Assembly (NCBI GenBank): GCA_900466575.1
Contig: UBMP01000005.1
Span: 1-64,000 of the forward strand
Reading direction: 5' to 3'
Source of the DNA: Hyphomicrobiales bacterium
GTDB lineage: Bacteria > Pseudomonadota > Alphaproteobacteria > Rhizobiales > Rhizobiaceae
DNA length: 64,000 nucleotides
Under the pieces are notes generated by a model. That model was given only the letters and a program-made list of their open reading frames with translations. It did no database searches and had not been told where the DNA came from. Numbering within the stretch: position 1 is the first letter of the stretch; every line of letters starts with the position of its first letter. Of the stretch, positions 28,611 to 37,442 are shown piece by piece. Both the position numbers and the translations under genes were made by a program.

Positions 28611-29561
28611 TCAGAACTGGTAGCGGCGCATCCGCCGCTGGATGCCAAAAAGATAAAGCGAAACGCCGGCGAGGATGATCAGGAACATGACGGTCGCGAT
28701 TGTCGCGCCCATCGTGCGGTCGCCGAGCTGCAACTGAAAGCCGAAGAAGGTGCGGTAGAGCAGCGTTCCGAGAATATCGGTCGATCCGTCCGGCCCGGCC
28801 AACGCGCCCTGGACGGTATAGATCAGGTCGAACGCGTTGAAGTTTCCCACAAAGGTCAGGATCGAGATGATACCGATTGAAGGCAGGATCAGCGGCAGCT
28901 TGATCTTCCAGAACTGGCTCCAGCCAGTGATGCCGTCGCATTCGGCCGCTTCAAGAACTTCATCGGGAATGTTCAGCAGCGCGGCGTAGATCAGCATCAT
29001 CGGGATGCCGACATATTGCCAGACGGAGATCAGCGAGACGGCGATCAGTGCACTGCCCGGCTTGCCGAGCCAAGGCGCGAACAGGAATTTCAGGTCGACG
29101 AGGCTCAGCAGATAAGGCGTCACGCCCCAGATCGGCGACAGGATCAGCTTCCAGATGAAGCCGACAATGACAAATGAAAGAAGGGTCGGCAGGAAGATCG
29201 CCGTGCGATAGAAGCCGGCAAAGCGTAGTTTGGGGATCGACAGAAGTGCCGCCAGCGCCACCCCGATCGGGTTCTGGACCAGCATATGGATGATGAAGAA
29301 GATGACGTTGTTCTTCAGTGCATTCCAGAAGTCGGCGGCCCAGCGCTCGTTGCCGAAGAGCGTGCGAAAATTGTCGAGGCCGACAAACACTTCCACGCCC
29401 TGAACCTCCTTGTAGAAGGACAGAAACAGAGTGCCACCCAGCGGCAGGATCATGATGGCCGTGTAGATCACGACGGCGGGCGCCAGGAAGACAGCGATGT
29501 GCCAGCGGATCGGCTGGCGGCGGGGGATCGCGACATCACTCTCCATCTGCTCGCCCTGCAT
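28611..29561 (-). CDS. Carbohydrate ABC importer, permease subunit (MalF/UgpA type)
   Basis: A 316-residue permease with six main helices and the EAA loop LEAAECDGITGWSQFWKIKLP. ATG 29561 is preceded by GCGAGGACACC, better than the internal ATG at 29546. It pairs with the MalG-type subunit. A 108-base gap, with AT-rich runs but no clear hairpin, separates it from the binding-protein gene upstream. Confidence 0.93.
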   Translation of the reverse strand: MQGEQMESDVAIPRRQPIRWHIAVFLAPAVVIYTAIMILPLGGTLFLSFYKEVQGVEVFVGLDNFRTLFGNERWAADFWNALKNNVIFFIIHMLVQNPIGVALAALLSIPKLRFAGFYRTAIFLPTLLSFVIVGFIWKLILSPIWGVTPYLLSLVDLKFLFAPWLGKPGSALIAVSLISVWQYVGIPMMLIYAALLNIPDEVLEAAECDGITGWSQFWKIKLPLILPSIGIISILTFVGNFNAFDLIYTVQGALAGPDGSTDILGTLLYRTFFGFQLQLGDRTMGATIATVMFLIILAGVSLYLFGIQRRMRRYQF

Positions 29562-29669
29562 GGTGTCCTCGCCTGATAAGATCAGAAAATACGTCGGCGC
29601 GATTGCTTCGCCGGATAATCGATAAGATTAGAAAAAGGCTCCGCCCCAAAGGAGCGGAGCCCGAACTTA

Positions 29670-30929
29670 TTACTTGGCGGGCTTGTACCAGCCGTCGAGG
29701 CCCTTCTGCAGCTTTTCGGCTGCCTTTTCAGGGGTGTCGGTGCCGTTGATGACGTTGGCCGATTCCGTCCAGGTCTCGTTTTCGAGGTTCGGCGTGCCGC
29801 GCGACAGGATCTGGTAGGTCGAGCGGATCGTCGACTTGCAGTCCTTGCGCCAGGAGACGAATTCCTGAGCCAGCGGGTCCTTCATCTCGACGGCGGTCGA
29901 GTTCAGGCTGAAGAAGCCGGGCAGCGCGTTGGCGTAGATCTCGGCAAATTCCGGCGAGGCAACCCAGGCAAGGAATGTCTTCGCGGCTTCCGGATATTTG
30001 GTCTTGGCATTCATGCCCATGCCGATATCGGTATGGTCGGAAATGTAGCAGGCATCGCCATCCTTGGCGACCGGCGGACGGAACGCACCCATCTTGAACT
30101 GCGCCTGCGTGTTGAAGCCGGAGATTTCCCACGAACCTGCCGGATAGATCGCAGCCCGGCCGAGCGTGAAGAGGTTCTGGCTGTCCGGGTAGGACTGCGC
30201 TTCGAACCCGTCACCGAGATAGGGCTTCCACTTGGCAATTTCCTTGAACGGAGCAACCCATTGCGGATCCGTCAGCTTTTCCTTGCCGGCGATCAGCGCC
30301 TTGCGGCCATCTTCGCCGTGCCAGTAGTTCGGGCCGATATTCTGATAGCCCATGGTGGCCGCTTCCCAGAGGTCCTTGGTGCCCATGGCCATCGGGATAT
30401 AGTTGCCGTCCTTCTTGATCGCATCGAGGACCTTGAAGAACTCCTCTTCGGTCTTCGGCGGCTTTAGCCCCAGCTTGTCGAAGGCGTCCTTGTTATAGAT
30501 GAAGCCATGGATGACCGAAGCCATCGGTACGCAGAACGTTGCCTTTCCATCGTCGGTCTGCCAGGCAGACTTGGCAACGGGCGAGAAGTTGCCCATGCCG
30601 TCAAGGCTCGACAGGTCGGTCAGGAAGCCCTTGTTGTAGAGTTCCAGCGATGCATCGAAGGGGCGGCAGGAAATGAGGTCGCCGGCGGTGCCGGAGGCGA
30701 GCTTCGCATTGAGCGCGGCGTTGTATTCCGTCGGCGCCATCGGCGTGAAATTGATCTTGATGCCTGGATGCTTAGCCTCAAAGGCCGGGATGATCTTATC
30801 CTTCCAGATCGCAAGGTCGTCGTTACGCCAGCTTTCGATGGTCAGCGTCGCGTCTTCGGCATGCACGACGGACGCGAGGCCCGAAAGCATCGTCGCCGCG
30901 AGAAGACTTGTTTTGATGAGACGGTTCAT
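29670..30929 (-). CDS. Carbohydrate ABC importer, extracellular solute-binding protein (family 1)
   Basis: A 419-residue binding protein with a Sec signal peptide ending VVHAEDA. The mature start TLTIESWRNDDLAIWKDKIIPAFE and the later VYNKDAF-like region (GFIYNKDAFDKLGL) are typical of family-1 sugar-binding proteins. ATG 30929 has GGAG seven bases upstream. Its position next to murQ, and the divergent kinase and NagA genes, suggest an amino sugar or muropeptide-derived sugar as ligand; the sequence alone does not decide which. Confidence 0.92.
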   Translation of the reverse strand: MNRLIKTSLLAATMLSGLASVVHAEDATLTIESWRNDDLAIWKDKIIPAFEAKHPGIKINFTPMAPTEYNAALNAKLASGTAGDLISCRPFDASLELYNKGFLTDLSSLDGMGNFSPVAKSAWQTDDGKATFCVPMASVIHGFIYNKDAFDKLGLKPPKTEEEFFKVLDAIKKDGNYIPMAMGTKDLWEAATMGYQNIGPNYWHGEDGRKALIAGKEKLTDPQWVAPFKEIAKWKPYLGDGFEAQSYPDSQNLFTLGRAAIYPAGSWEISGFNTQAQFKMGAFRPPVAKDGDACYISDHTDIGMGMNAKTKYPEAAKTFLAWVASPEFAEIYANALPGFFSLNSTAVEMKDPLAQEFVSWRKDCKSTIRSTYQILSRGTPNLENETWTESANVINGTDTPEKAAEKLQKGLDGWYKPAK

Positions 30930-30981
30930 TCTCATTCTCCCTCTTTGCCTGATGCCACGCCGGCATCGGATTGTTGTAGTC

Positions 30982-31881
30982 TCACAGTCCCGCCCGCGCC
31001 ATCTCCAGCGCCTGTCGGAAATTCTGGTTACAGCTTGCGAGCAGACGGCCCGCGCTTTCCGGTGTCTCGGCGCCAGAGGCAAGCAGCGCCGCAATCTTTA
31101 CCGATCCGCTGGCACGATGAAGGCAACCGGCCGCACTATCGATATCTACGCCCGCAATTTCGGCCACGATACCCCGTGCCCTTTGATGCAATTTGGCATT
31201 ATCCGCCTTCAAATTCACCATATAGCCGTCGTGAACATGCCCGAGGCGAGTGGCCATCAATGTTGATAGCATGTTGAGCGCGATTTTCTGCGCGGTCCCC
31301 GCACCCATTCGGGTCGAACCGGCAACAACTTCCGCCGGGGTCTCTAAGAGCACGGCAACGTCGCTCACAGTATGAAGCGCCGCATCAGGGTCGTTGGCAA
31401 TGCCGATGACGGCTGCACCACGCCCCCGCGCGGCGCGGGCAATGGCGAGCGTATAAGGGGTCGAACCACTGGCAGTGACGCACACAAGGCAATCGCTTTG
31501 CGTGACACCCGCTGCATCAAGATCATCGAGCGCCAAAGCCTCATCATCTTCATATCCGCCAGCCAGATCCGAAAGGCTGGCAAGCCCGCCAGCCAACAGT
31601 ATCTTCACATCCGCATGCGCGAGCCCGAACGTTCCCGGCAGCTCCAATCCATCGGCAAGCGCCATGAGCCCGGAGCTGCCGGCTCCGACATAAATTAGCC
31701 GGCCCCCGAGCTTGAGCTTCTCTGCCGCAAGTTCACCGGCACGGGAAATTGAAGGGATGGCAGCACGAACGGCCTCCGCAGCCCGCAGCTGCGCCTCCTG
31801 AATCACACTCAGGATGGCCTCCGACGGCAGGCCGTCCAGACCCTTCGCATGTTCGTGCCTTGCTTCCGTTGCGCCCGGCAT
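30982..31881 (-). CDS. murQ: N-acetylmuramic acid 6-phosphate etherase
   Basis: A 299-residue SIS-fold enzyme that splits the lactyl ether of MurNAc-6-phosphate to give GlcNAc-6-phosphate and D-lactate. The motifs are GGRLIYVGAGSSGLMALAD near the N-terminus and the hallmark STRMGAGTAQKIALNMLST. The length equals that of E. coli MurQ. ATG 31881 has GGGGGAG seven bases upstream and yields the standard length, so the longer upstream frame is not needed. It is first in the minus-strand operon and divergent from the sugar kinase. Confidence 0.93.
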   Translation of the reverse strand: MPGATEARHEHAKGLDGLPSEAILSVIQEAQLRAAEAVRAAIPSISRAGELAAEKLKLGGRLIYVGAGSSGLMALADGLELPGTFGLAHADVKILLAGGLASLSDLAGGYEDDEALALDDLDAAGVTQSDCLVCVTASGSTPYTLAIARAARGRGAAVIGIANDPDAALHTVSDVAVLLETPAEVVAGSTRMGAGTAQKIALNMLSTLMATRLGHVHDGYMVNLKADNAKLHQRARGIVAEIAGVDIDSAAGCLHRASGSVKIAALLASGAETPESAGRLLASCNQNFRQALEMARAGL

Positions 31882-32092
31882 GCCGTGCTCCCCCTTGTTT
31901 TCCGGTATTAATGCCATTAAAATACCAATTGTCCAGAGGAAATTTACCAATACGCCATTTCCAGATGAGCGAACGGGTAAACAGCCGGAAAAGGCCCTTA
32001 TTTTCTATATATATAGCTGATTTCCTTCGCCACCGCATAAATTCGCCTTGGTAAATGGTATTTTTTTGGTATTGTATTGGCAGGAGACGAAG
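31882..32092. promoter_or_regulatory. Divergent promoter region with GGTATT-type operator candidates
   Basis: The 211-base gap between murQ and the kinase gene is AT-rich. It contains an inverted repeat GGTATT-N11-AATACC (31904-31926) next to murQ. On the kinase side are three direct copies of TGGTA followed by A/T bases, beginning at 32049, 32057 and 32067, right before the kinase ribosome site AGGAGA. Both groups probably bind the GntR/UTRA regulator encoded at 32965, as NagR/YvoA-type proteins do for GlcNAc genes. Confidence 0.6.
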
Positions 32093-32965
32093 ATGCCGGA
32101 TTACTTCATCGGAATAGACGGAGGCGGAACGAGCTGCCGCGCGGCTGTCGCGGATGCGTCCGGACGAATTCTCGGGCGCGCCCGCGGAGGCGCCGCCAAT
32201 ATCCTGACCAGCCTGGACGGCGCACTTGGCAACATCACCTCGACGGCCAGGGAGGCCCTTCGGCTCGCGGGGCTCGATCTCGACCTGAACGACATTCCGG
32301 CCTTCCTCGGTCTCGCGGGCGCCAATGTAGCGGATCAGGTCAGCGAGATGACCGCGCGCCTGCCTTTCAAATCCGCAAAAGTCGACACCGACGGATTGAT
32401 CGCCCTGCAGGGCGCGTTTGGCGACGCAGACGGCGTCGTCGCAATTCTTGGCACCGGTTCCGTGTATATCACCCGGCAGGCAGGAAATGTCTCCTATACC
32501 GGAGGATGGGGCTTCATGCTCGGCGATCTCGGCGGCGGCGCGCGGATCGGCCGGGCGCTTCTCCAGGAATGCCTTCTGGTCCATGACGGCGTCCGACGGA
32601 ACTCGCCGCTCATCGAGAACACGATGAGCGGCTTTGACAACCAACCCATTCATCTTGTCACCTTTGCCCATGATGCGAGCCCGAGTGATTTCGGTCGTTT
32701 CGCGCCCTCCGTTTTCGAAGCCGCGAATAGAGGCGACTTAGCCGGCGTGGCCCTCGTCAAAGGTGCGGTTGGCGCCGTCGACGAGGCATTGGACGCCGCG
32801 ACCGAGAAGAGCGACTGCGGAATTTGTCTCCTAGGCGGCCTTTCGGCATTTTATCCACATTTTATTGCCGAACGACATCGGAAGCGTCTTGTTGCACCGC
32901 AGGGTGATGCCTTGGACGGGGCTGTTTCGCTTGCCATATCGGCCTTCGGCCAGGAGGCTCAGTGA
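32093..32965 (+). CDS. BadF/BcrA-type N-acetylglucosamine/N-acetylmuramate kinase
   Basis: A 290-residue ASKHA-fold sugar kinase. Phosphate loop 1 is IGIDGGGTSCRAAV, phosphate loop 2 is the GTGSVYITRQ segment, and GGWGFMLGDLGGGARIG matches the GlcNAc kinase/BadF family. The Clostridium MurK enzyme of this family phosphorylates both MurNAc and GlcNAc. Next to murQ, such dual use would supply MurNAc-6-phosphate. ATG 32093 has AGGAGACGAAG upstream. Its stop overlaps the GTG/ATG start region of the regulator gene. Confidence 0.88.
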   Translation: MPDYFIGIDGGGTSCRAAVADASGRILGRARGGAANILTSLDGALGNITSTAREALRLAGLDLDLNDIPAFLGLAGANVADQVSEMTARLPFKSAKVDTDGLIALQGAFGDADGVVAILGTGSVYITRQAGNVSYTGGWGFMLGDLGGGARIGRALLQECLLVHDGVRRNSPLIENTMSGFDNQPIHLVTFAHDASPSDFGRFAPSVFEAANRGDLAGVALVKGAVGAVDEALDAATEKSDCGICLLGGLSAFYPHFIAERHRKRLVAPQGDALDGAVSLAISAFGQEAQ

Positions 32966-33720
32966 TGTCATCCCTCCCTGTGATCCTTCCGCTGGACGGC
33001 CTCCAGGCAAACGGGACCGGCCCGCTCTACGTCAAGCTGCGCCAATCGTTGGAAAAGGCCATTCGAAACGGCACATTGCAACAAGGCGAGGCGTTACCCG
33101 CCGAACGCGATATTGCCGACTATGCCAGCATCAGCCGCGTCACGGTCCGCAAGGCCGTGGACGAACTGGTGCAGGACGGTCTTTTGGTGCGCCGTCATGG
33201 CTCCGGAACATTTGTGGCCAAGCCCATCTCCAAGGTTGAGCAGCCGCTGTCCCGGCTGACGTCGTTCACGGAAGACATGGCACGTCGCGGCCTGTCCACG
33301 CGATCCGAGTGGCTGGAGCGCGGCCTCTTCGCGCCCTCACCCGATGAAATGATGATGCTGGGTCTGAGGGCTGGAGCGGTCGTTGCCCGATTGTCGCGTC
33401 TGCGACTGGGAGACGACAATCCCTTGGCGATCGAGCGCGCCAGCGTCGCGGCGGAATACCTGCCCGATCCGAATGTCGTGACCACCTCACTCTATGCCGC
33501 CCTCGAGCGGCGCGATGCGCGTCCGGTGCGCGCCATCCAGCGGATTTCCGCCTGCAACATCAAGAGTCAGGACGCGGAACTCCTTGGCGTCTCGGAAGGC
33601 TCTGCCGGACTTTCCATCCAACGGATCTCCTACCTACCCTCAGGCAAGGTGGTCGAACTCACCCGTTCGCTTTACCGCGGCGATGCCTATGATTTCGTCG
33701 CCGAGCTGACGATCGGATGA
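32965..33720 (+). CDS. GntR-family regulator, HutC/UTRA type (NagR-like)
   Basis: A 251-residue regulator. The N-terminal winged helix (LYVKLRQSLEKAI to GSGTFVAKP, including the recognition region ISRVTVRKAVDELV) is followed by a UTRA ligand domain (about 95-245), as in NagR/YvoA/DasR. I use ATG 32965, seven bases after AGGAGG, rather than GTG 32962. It sits among amino-sugar genes and likely represses both divergent operons until a sugar phosphate binds. Confidence 0.92.
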   Translation: MSSLPVILPLDGLQANGTGPLYVKLRQSLEKAIRNGTLQQGEALPAERDIADYASISRVTVRKAVDELVQDGLLVRRHGSGTFVAKPISKVEQPLSRLTSFTEDMARRGLSTRSEWLERGLFAPSPDEMMMLGLRAGAVVARLSRLRLGDDNPLAIERASVAAEYLPDPNVVTTSLYAALERRDARPVRAIQRISACNIKSQDAELLGVSEGSAGLSIQRISYLPSGKVVELTRSLYRGDAYDFVAELTIG

Positions 33721-33754
33721 TGCGGCCCGTGGCCAGCAAAAGAAGGACCAGAAA

Positions 33755-34780
33755 ATGACCGCTACTTCTATGCGGAACGAAATCGATGAAATTCCCGATG
33801 CGGTGTCGCGCCTTCTGGAGGGCTCTCGTTCCGTTCTTGCCGAGGCGGGGAAAGCCCTCGGGAAAGCGGACCCCGCGTTTGTGGCGACCATTGCGCGCGG
33901 CTCTTCCGATCACGCCTCGCTGTTCCTCAAATACGCGACAGAACTTGTCGCCGGCCGCGCGGTTGCCTCGCTCGGCCCCTCTCTCGCCTCGATTTATGGC
34001 GCGCGAATGAGGCTTGAGAACGCGGCGGTCTTCGCCGTCTCGCAATCGGGCCGCAGTCCGGACATCGTTTCCATGCTCGAAACTGCGGCCCGTAGCGGCG
34101 CGCTCACGATGACCCTGACGAACGCCGCCGGTTCGCCCCTCTGGAATGCGGCCGATATCAAGATTGACATCGCCGCAGGCCCGGAACTCGCCGTCGCGGC
34201 GACCAAATCCTATGTAAGTTCGGCGGTGGCCGGGCTCGCCGTGCTGGCGCACTGGGCAGAAGATGCGGCGCTTCTTGGCGCCCTCGAGGCGTTGCCTGAA
34301 CATTTGCGCAGCGCTCTCGCGCTTGATTGGAGTGTCATGACGCCGGTTCTGGAGCGAGCCGCCTCGCTTTACGTGCTCGGTCGCGGCCCCGCGCTTGCCA
34401 TTGCCTCCGAAGCGGCCCTGAAGTTCAAGGAAACTTCGGACATGCACGCAGAGGCCTATTCGGCCGCGGAAGTGATGCATGGTCCGGTGGCCCTTGTCAG
34501 CCCGGGCTTCCCGGTCCTTGTTCTGGCCGCACGCGATGCCGCCGAGCGCTCGGTGGTCGAGGCCGCAGACGCACTCGCGGCCAAAGGCGCCGAGGTCTTC
34601 GTCACCTCGGCAGGCGTTCAGCGCGCCCATCCCCTTCCCTTTATCGAAACCGGGCACCCCATCACGGACGCCCTGGCACTCATCGTTCCCTTCTACGGCT
34701 TCGCGGAAAAACTGTCCCGGCTGCGCGGTTTCAACCCCGACCGACCCGTGGCGCTCAAGAAAGTGACGGAAACGCAATGA
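33755..34780 (+). CDS. Tandem SIS-domain sugar isomerase/deaminase (GlmS-like, NagB-II type)
   Basis: A 341-residue protein with two SIS domains and no glutaminase domain, so it cannot draw ammonia from glutamine as GlmS does. Motifs include ATIARGSSDHAS, VSQSGRSPD, the ATKSY loop and HAEAYSAAEVMHGP. This architecture is that of glucosamine-6-phosphate deaminase NagB-II (Shewanella type) or AgaS. With NagA immediately downstream (four-base overlap), conversion of GlcN-6-phosphate to fructose-6-phosphate and ammonia is the natural prediction. Confidence 0.87.
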   Translation: MTATSMRNEIDEIPDAVSRLLEGSRSVLAEAGKALGKADPAFVATIARGSSDHASLFLKYATELVAGRAVASLGPSLASIYGARMRLENAAVFAVSQSGRSPDIVSMLETAARSGALTMTLTNAAGSPLWNAADIKIDIAAGPELAVAATKSYVSSAVAGLAVLAHWAEDAALLGALEALPEHLRSALALDWSVMTPVLERAASLYVLGRGPALAIASEAALKFKETSDMHAEAYSAAEVMHGPVALVSPGFPVLVLAARDAAERSVVEAADALAAKGAEVFVTSAGVQRAHPLPFIETGHPITDALALIVPFYGFAEKLSRLRGFNPDRPVALKKVTETQ

Positions 34781-35928
34781 CTTCCATGATCGCGATCCGG
34801 GGCGCCCGCATTTTCGATGGCAGCGACTGGCATGAAGGCAAGGTGCTTCTGCTGGACGGTGACCGCTTCTCCGGCATCGTGGCCCGAGACTCTGTGCCTG
34901 AGGGCGTGCAGAATGTCGATTATGACGGCCAATGGATCGTACCCGGATTTATCGATCTGCAGGTGAACGGCGGTGGCGGTGCGCAGTTCGGTGATGTTAC
35001 GTCGGTGGATGCGATCCGCACCATCACCTCGGCTCATGCGCGCTTCGGAACGACAAAGCTGCTTCCGACTCTCATCACGGACACCCCGGAGACCACGGAA
35101 CGGGCGCTTCAGGCCGGACAGGCTGCCTTTGAGGCGCACGTTCCGGGCTATCTCGGCCTGCATCTGGAGGGGCCGCATCTGTCTCTTGCCCGCAAGGGCG
35201 CGCACGATCCTGCACTCATCAGGCCCATGGAAGCAGAAGACGTCGAACGTCTGCTCCGATTTCGCGCCGGGGCCGGCATTCTCCTGACGACGCTTGCGCC
35301 GGAAAACGCGTCGCTTCAACAGGTCAGGTCGCTGACAGCGGCCGGCATCCTGGTCAGTATCGGCCACACGGATACGGACGCGAAGACGGCACAGGCCTAT
35401 TTTGCCGCCGGCGCCCTCATGGTCACCCATCTTTTCAATGCCATGAGCCCACTGACCCACCGTGAGCCGGGCCTCGTGGGCGCGGCCCTTGATGCGCCGC
35501 AGGTCTTTGCGGGAATGATCGCCGACGGCTATCATGTCGATCCGATTGCGATGGGCATCGCTCTTCGCGCCAAGGCAGGTCCAGGCCGGATCTTTCTCGT
35601 CACTGATGCCATGTCGCCGCTCGGAACGGACATGACGGGGTTCATGCTGAACGGACGACATATCTTTCGCCGCGATGGCAGGCTAACACTTGCCGACGGG
35701 ACGCTCGCGGGTGCCGACATCGATATGCTTGGCTGTGTGCGGACGGCTGTGCACCTTCTCGGTCTCCCGATCGAGGAAGTGCTGCGCATGGCTTCGCTCT
35801 ATCCGGCCGAGGCGGTGAGGCTCAGCGGATCGCACGGGCGCATCAAGGCCGGGTTCGTCGCCGACTTTGTCGCGCTCTCACCAAGCCTTGATCACGTGGC
35901 AACCTGGATCGACGGCAAAAGGTCGTAA
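34777..35928 (+). CDS. nagA: N-acetylglucosamine-6-phosphate deacetylase
   Basis: A 383-residue amidohydrolase. The expected metal and catalytic residues are visible: E131 (LHLEGPH), H197 (SIGHTDTD), H218 (THLFNAMSP) and D277 (VTDAMSPLG). It removes acetate from GlcNAc-6-phosphate to give GlcN-6-phosphate for the SIS-domain enzyme upstream. The start overlaps the upstream stop by four bases, so translation is likely coupled. It is the last gene of the plus-strand amino-sugar operon. Confidence 0.95.
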   Translation: MTSMIAIRGARIFDGSDWHEGKVLLLDGDRFSGIVARDSVPEGVQNVDYDGQWIVPGFIDLQVNGGGGAQFGDVTSVDAIRTITSAHARFGTTKLLPTLITDTPETTERALQAGQAAFEAHVPGYLGLHLEGPHLSLARKGAHDPALIRPMEAEDVERLLRFRAGAGILLTTLAPENASLQQVRSLTAAGILVSIGHTDTDAKTAQAYFAAGALMVTHLFNAMSPLTHREPGLVGAALDAPQVFAGMIADGYHVDPIAMGIALRAKAGPGRIFLVTDAMSPLGTDMTGFMLNGRHIFRRDGRLTLADGTLAGADIDMLGCVRTAVHLLGLPIEEVLRMASLYPAEAVRLSGSHGRIKAGFVADFVALSPSLDHVATWIDGKRS

Positions 35929-36002
35929 TCCGACACATGATCCGGTTGGGCCGGCGCTGATACAGCGGAAGTCACGTCTTTCGCGTCTGTCGCGTGCCGC
36001 CT

Positions 36003-37415
36003 TCACCGCTTGAAAAGAACGGGAACCGCGAATGGCCATTGCCGCCGTCCCGCCTCGGTTGGAATCGGGGGGAACGGAGCGGCCCTGCGGACAGCCTCTA
36101 TCGCGGCCTGATCCAGAACCGGCGAACCCGAGCTTGATACGATGCGGACGCCGGTGGCGCTCCCGTCAGCAAGCACGGTGAAAGCGACCTGCGTTTCTCC
36201 ACGGCTACTCGCAACGGCGCTCTTTGGGTATTTCAGCGCACGGCGCAATTTTGCGGCCACCTTGCCCGGATAGTTGGAAACGGCGGCATTGCCGGGGTCG
36301 GAGCGCGCCGGGCTATCGGCATTGGACGATGAGCCGCGCTGAGTGTTGACTGTCCCCTCTCCCGCCTCACCCTTACGGTTCTTCGTGGGGGCACTCCGGG
36401 CATCCCTATCCGTCTCCGCCGGCTTGCGCGCCGCGGTCTTCCTTTCCTCCTTCGGCTTTTCGACCTTCTTCTGGCTCGGAGGCTTTTTCTCGGCGAGCTT
36501 CTTTTCCGGCTGATCCGGTGGCTCTGCCGGCTTCACTGGCTTGCTCGGCTCGGCCGGGGCTTCCTTGACTGCTTGCGCCGGACGTTGAGGCTGGGGCTCT
36601 ACGGCGGCCAGTGGCGGCTCCGGTTGCAATTCACCGGTTTCGGAGACAGCCGCCGGGGCGATCGCGTGGTTTTCGACTGCGGCTGCCTCCTCGGCAGGCG
36701 ATTCCTCTTGGGCTGCAGGAACAGCTTGCGCCACTTGTTCTGTCGGCGATATGGCGTTTGCTGTCTCGGCAGGCGGGCTTGCTGGCGTCTCCGCGGGGGC
36801 AGTCAGAGGCTCGGAAGTTGCCTGTTCTGCCTCAACCGGGTCAACGACCTGCTCGGTCGTCGTGGCCTCCACGGGTTTCTCGGCTGTTTCGACGGCTTTG
36901 ACTTGCTCCACCGGCTGAGAGACCTGCTCGCCGTCTACTTTGCCTGCCGCGAGACTATCAAACGCCTGCTCTCCCACAAGCATGACGGACACCGCTCCGC
37001 CGCCAGCAATTTCTGCCGTTTCAGGCGCCGGCATGGAGATCAGGAAAACTGCGCAGCAAAGATGCAAGGCGACCGACACCAGCAGGCAGGCTTTCAACGC
37101 CCTTGACCGTGTGAAGGCTTGCGATTGACCGGCGCCCCCCGACCACAACGAGGCTTCGCCGACCGGGGTGAAATCCGCGCCGACTTCATGCTTGTCTTGC
37201 CAATCTTCCAGACCATGGATGACCTCGCCCGGCGGCCAGTCAACGGTCGGGCCCGATTGAGGTCCCGTGGCCGGCTGAGAGGCAGGAACCGGCAGCAACG
37301 GCCATTGGCGGAAGGTACGGCGCGTGTCTCGCAACGTCTTGCGCCTTTGAAGCTCACCGGCGCCGGACAGAATGTCCGCCCGTCGCTGCTTGCTGTCGAT
37401 ATACCGATCCGTCAC
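36003..37415 (-). CDS. tonB: TonB energy-transducing protein with long cytoplasmic N-terminal extension
   Basis: A 470-residue TonB. The single membrane segment is at about 107-128 (ACLLVSVALHLCCAVFLISM), so ~106 residues precede it in the cytoplasm, unlike E. coli TonB, where the helix is at the very start. A Pro/Glu/Lys/Ala-rich periplasmic spacer (~150-370) leads to the C-terminal TonB domain (YPGKVAAKLRRALKYPKSA and later ATGVRIVSSSGSPVLDQAA). It starts at GTG 37415. It is the last gene of the hmu operon and powers the receptor HmuR. Confidence 0.93.
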   Translation of the reverse strand: MTDRYIDSKQRRADILSGAGELQRRKTLRDTRRTFRQWPLLPVPASQPATGPQSGPTVDWPPGEVIHGLEDWQDKHEVGADFTPVGEASLWSGGAGQSQAFTRSRALKACLLVSVALHLCCAVFLISMPAPETAEIAGGGAVSVMLVGEQAFDSLAAGKVDGEQVSQPVEQVKAVETAEKPVEATTTEQVVDPVEAEQATSEPLTAPAETPASPPAETANAISPTEQVAQAVPAAQEESPAEEAAAVENHAIAPAAVSETGELQPEPPLAAVEPQPQRPAQAVKEAPAEPSKPVKPAEPPDQPEKKLAEKKPPSQKKVEKPKEERKTAARKPAETDRDARSAPTKNRKGEAGEGTVNTQRGSSSNADSPARSDPGNAAVSNYPGKVAAKLRRALKYPKSAVASSRGETQVAFTVLADGSATGVRIVSSSGSPVLDQAAIEAVRRAAPFPPIPTEAGRRQWPFAVPVLFKR

Positions 37416-37442
37416 GTCCTGCGACCCCTCATAGCCTTTCGC

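Noticed and set aside
31882-31950. Longer N-terminus for MurQ
   Set aside because: The upstream extension covers the inverted repeat, lacks a ribosome site and would exceed the family length; ATG 31881 with GGGGGAG fits better.
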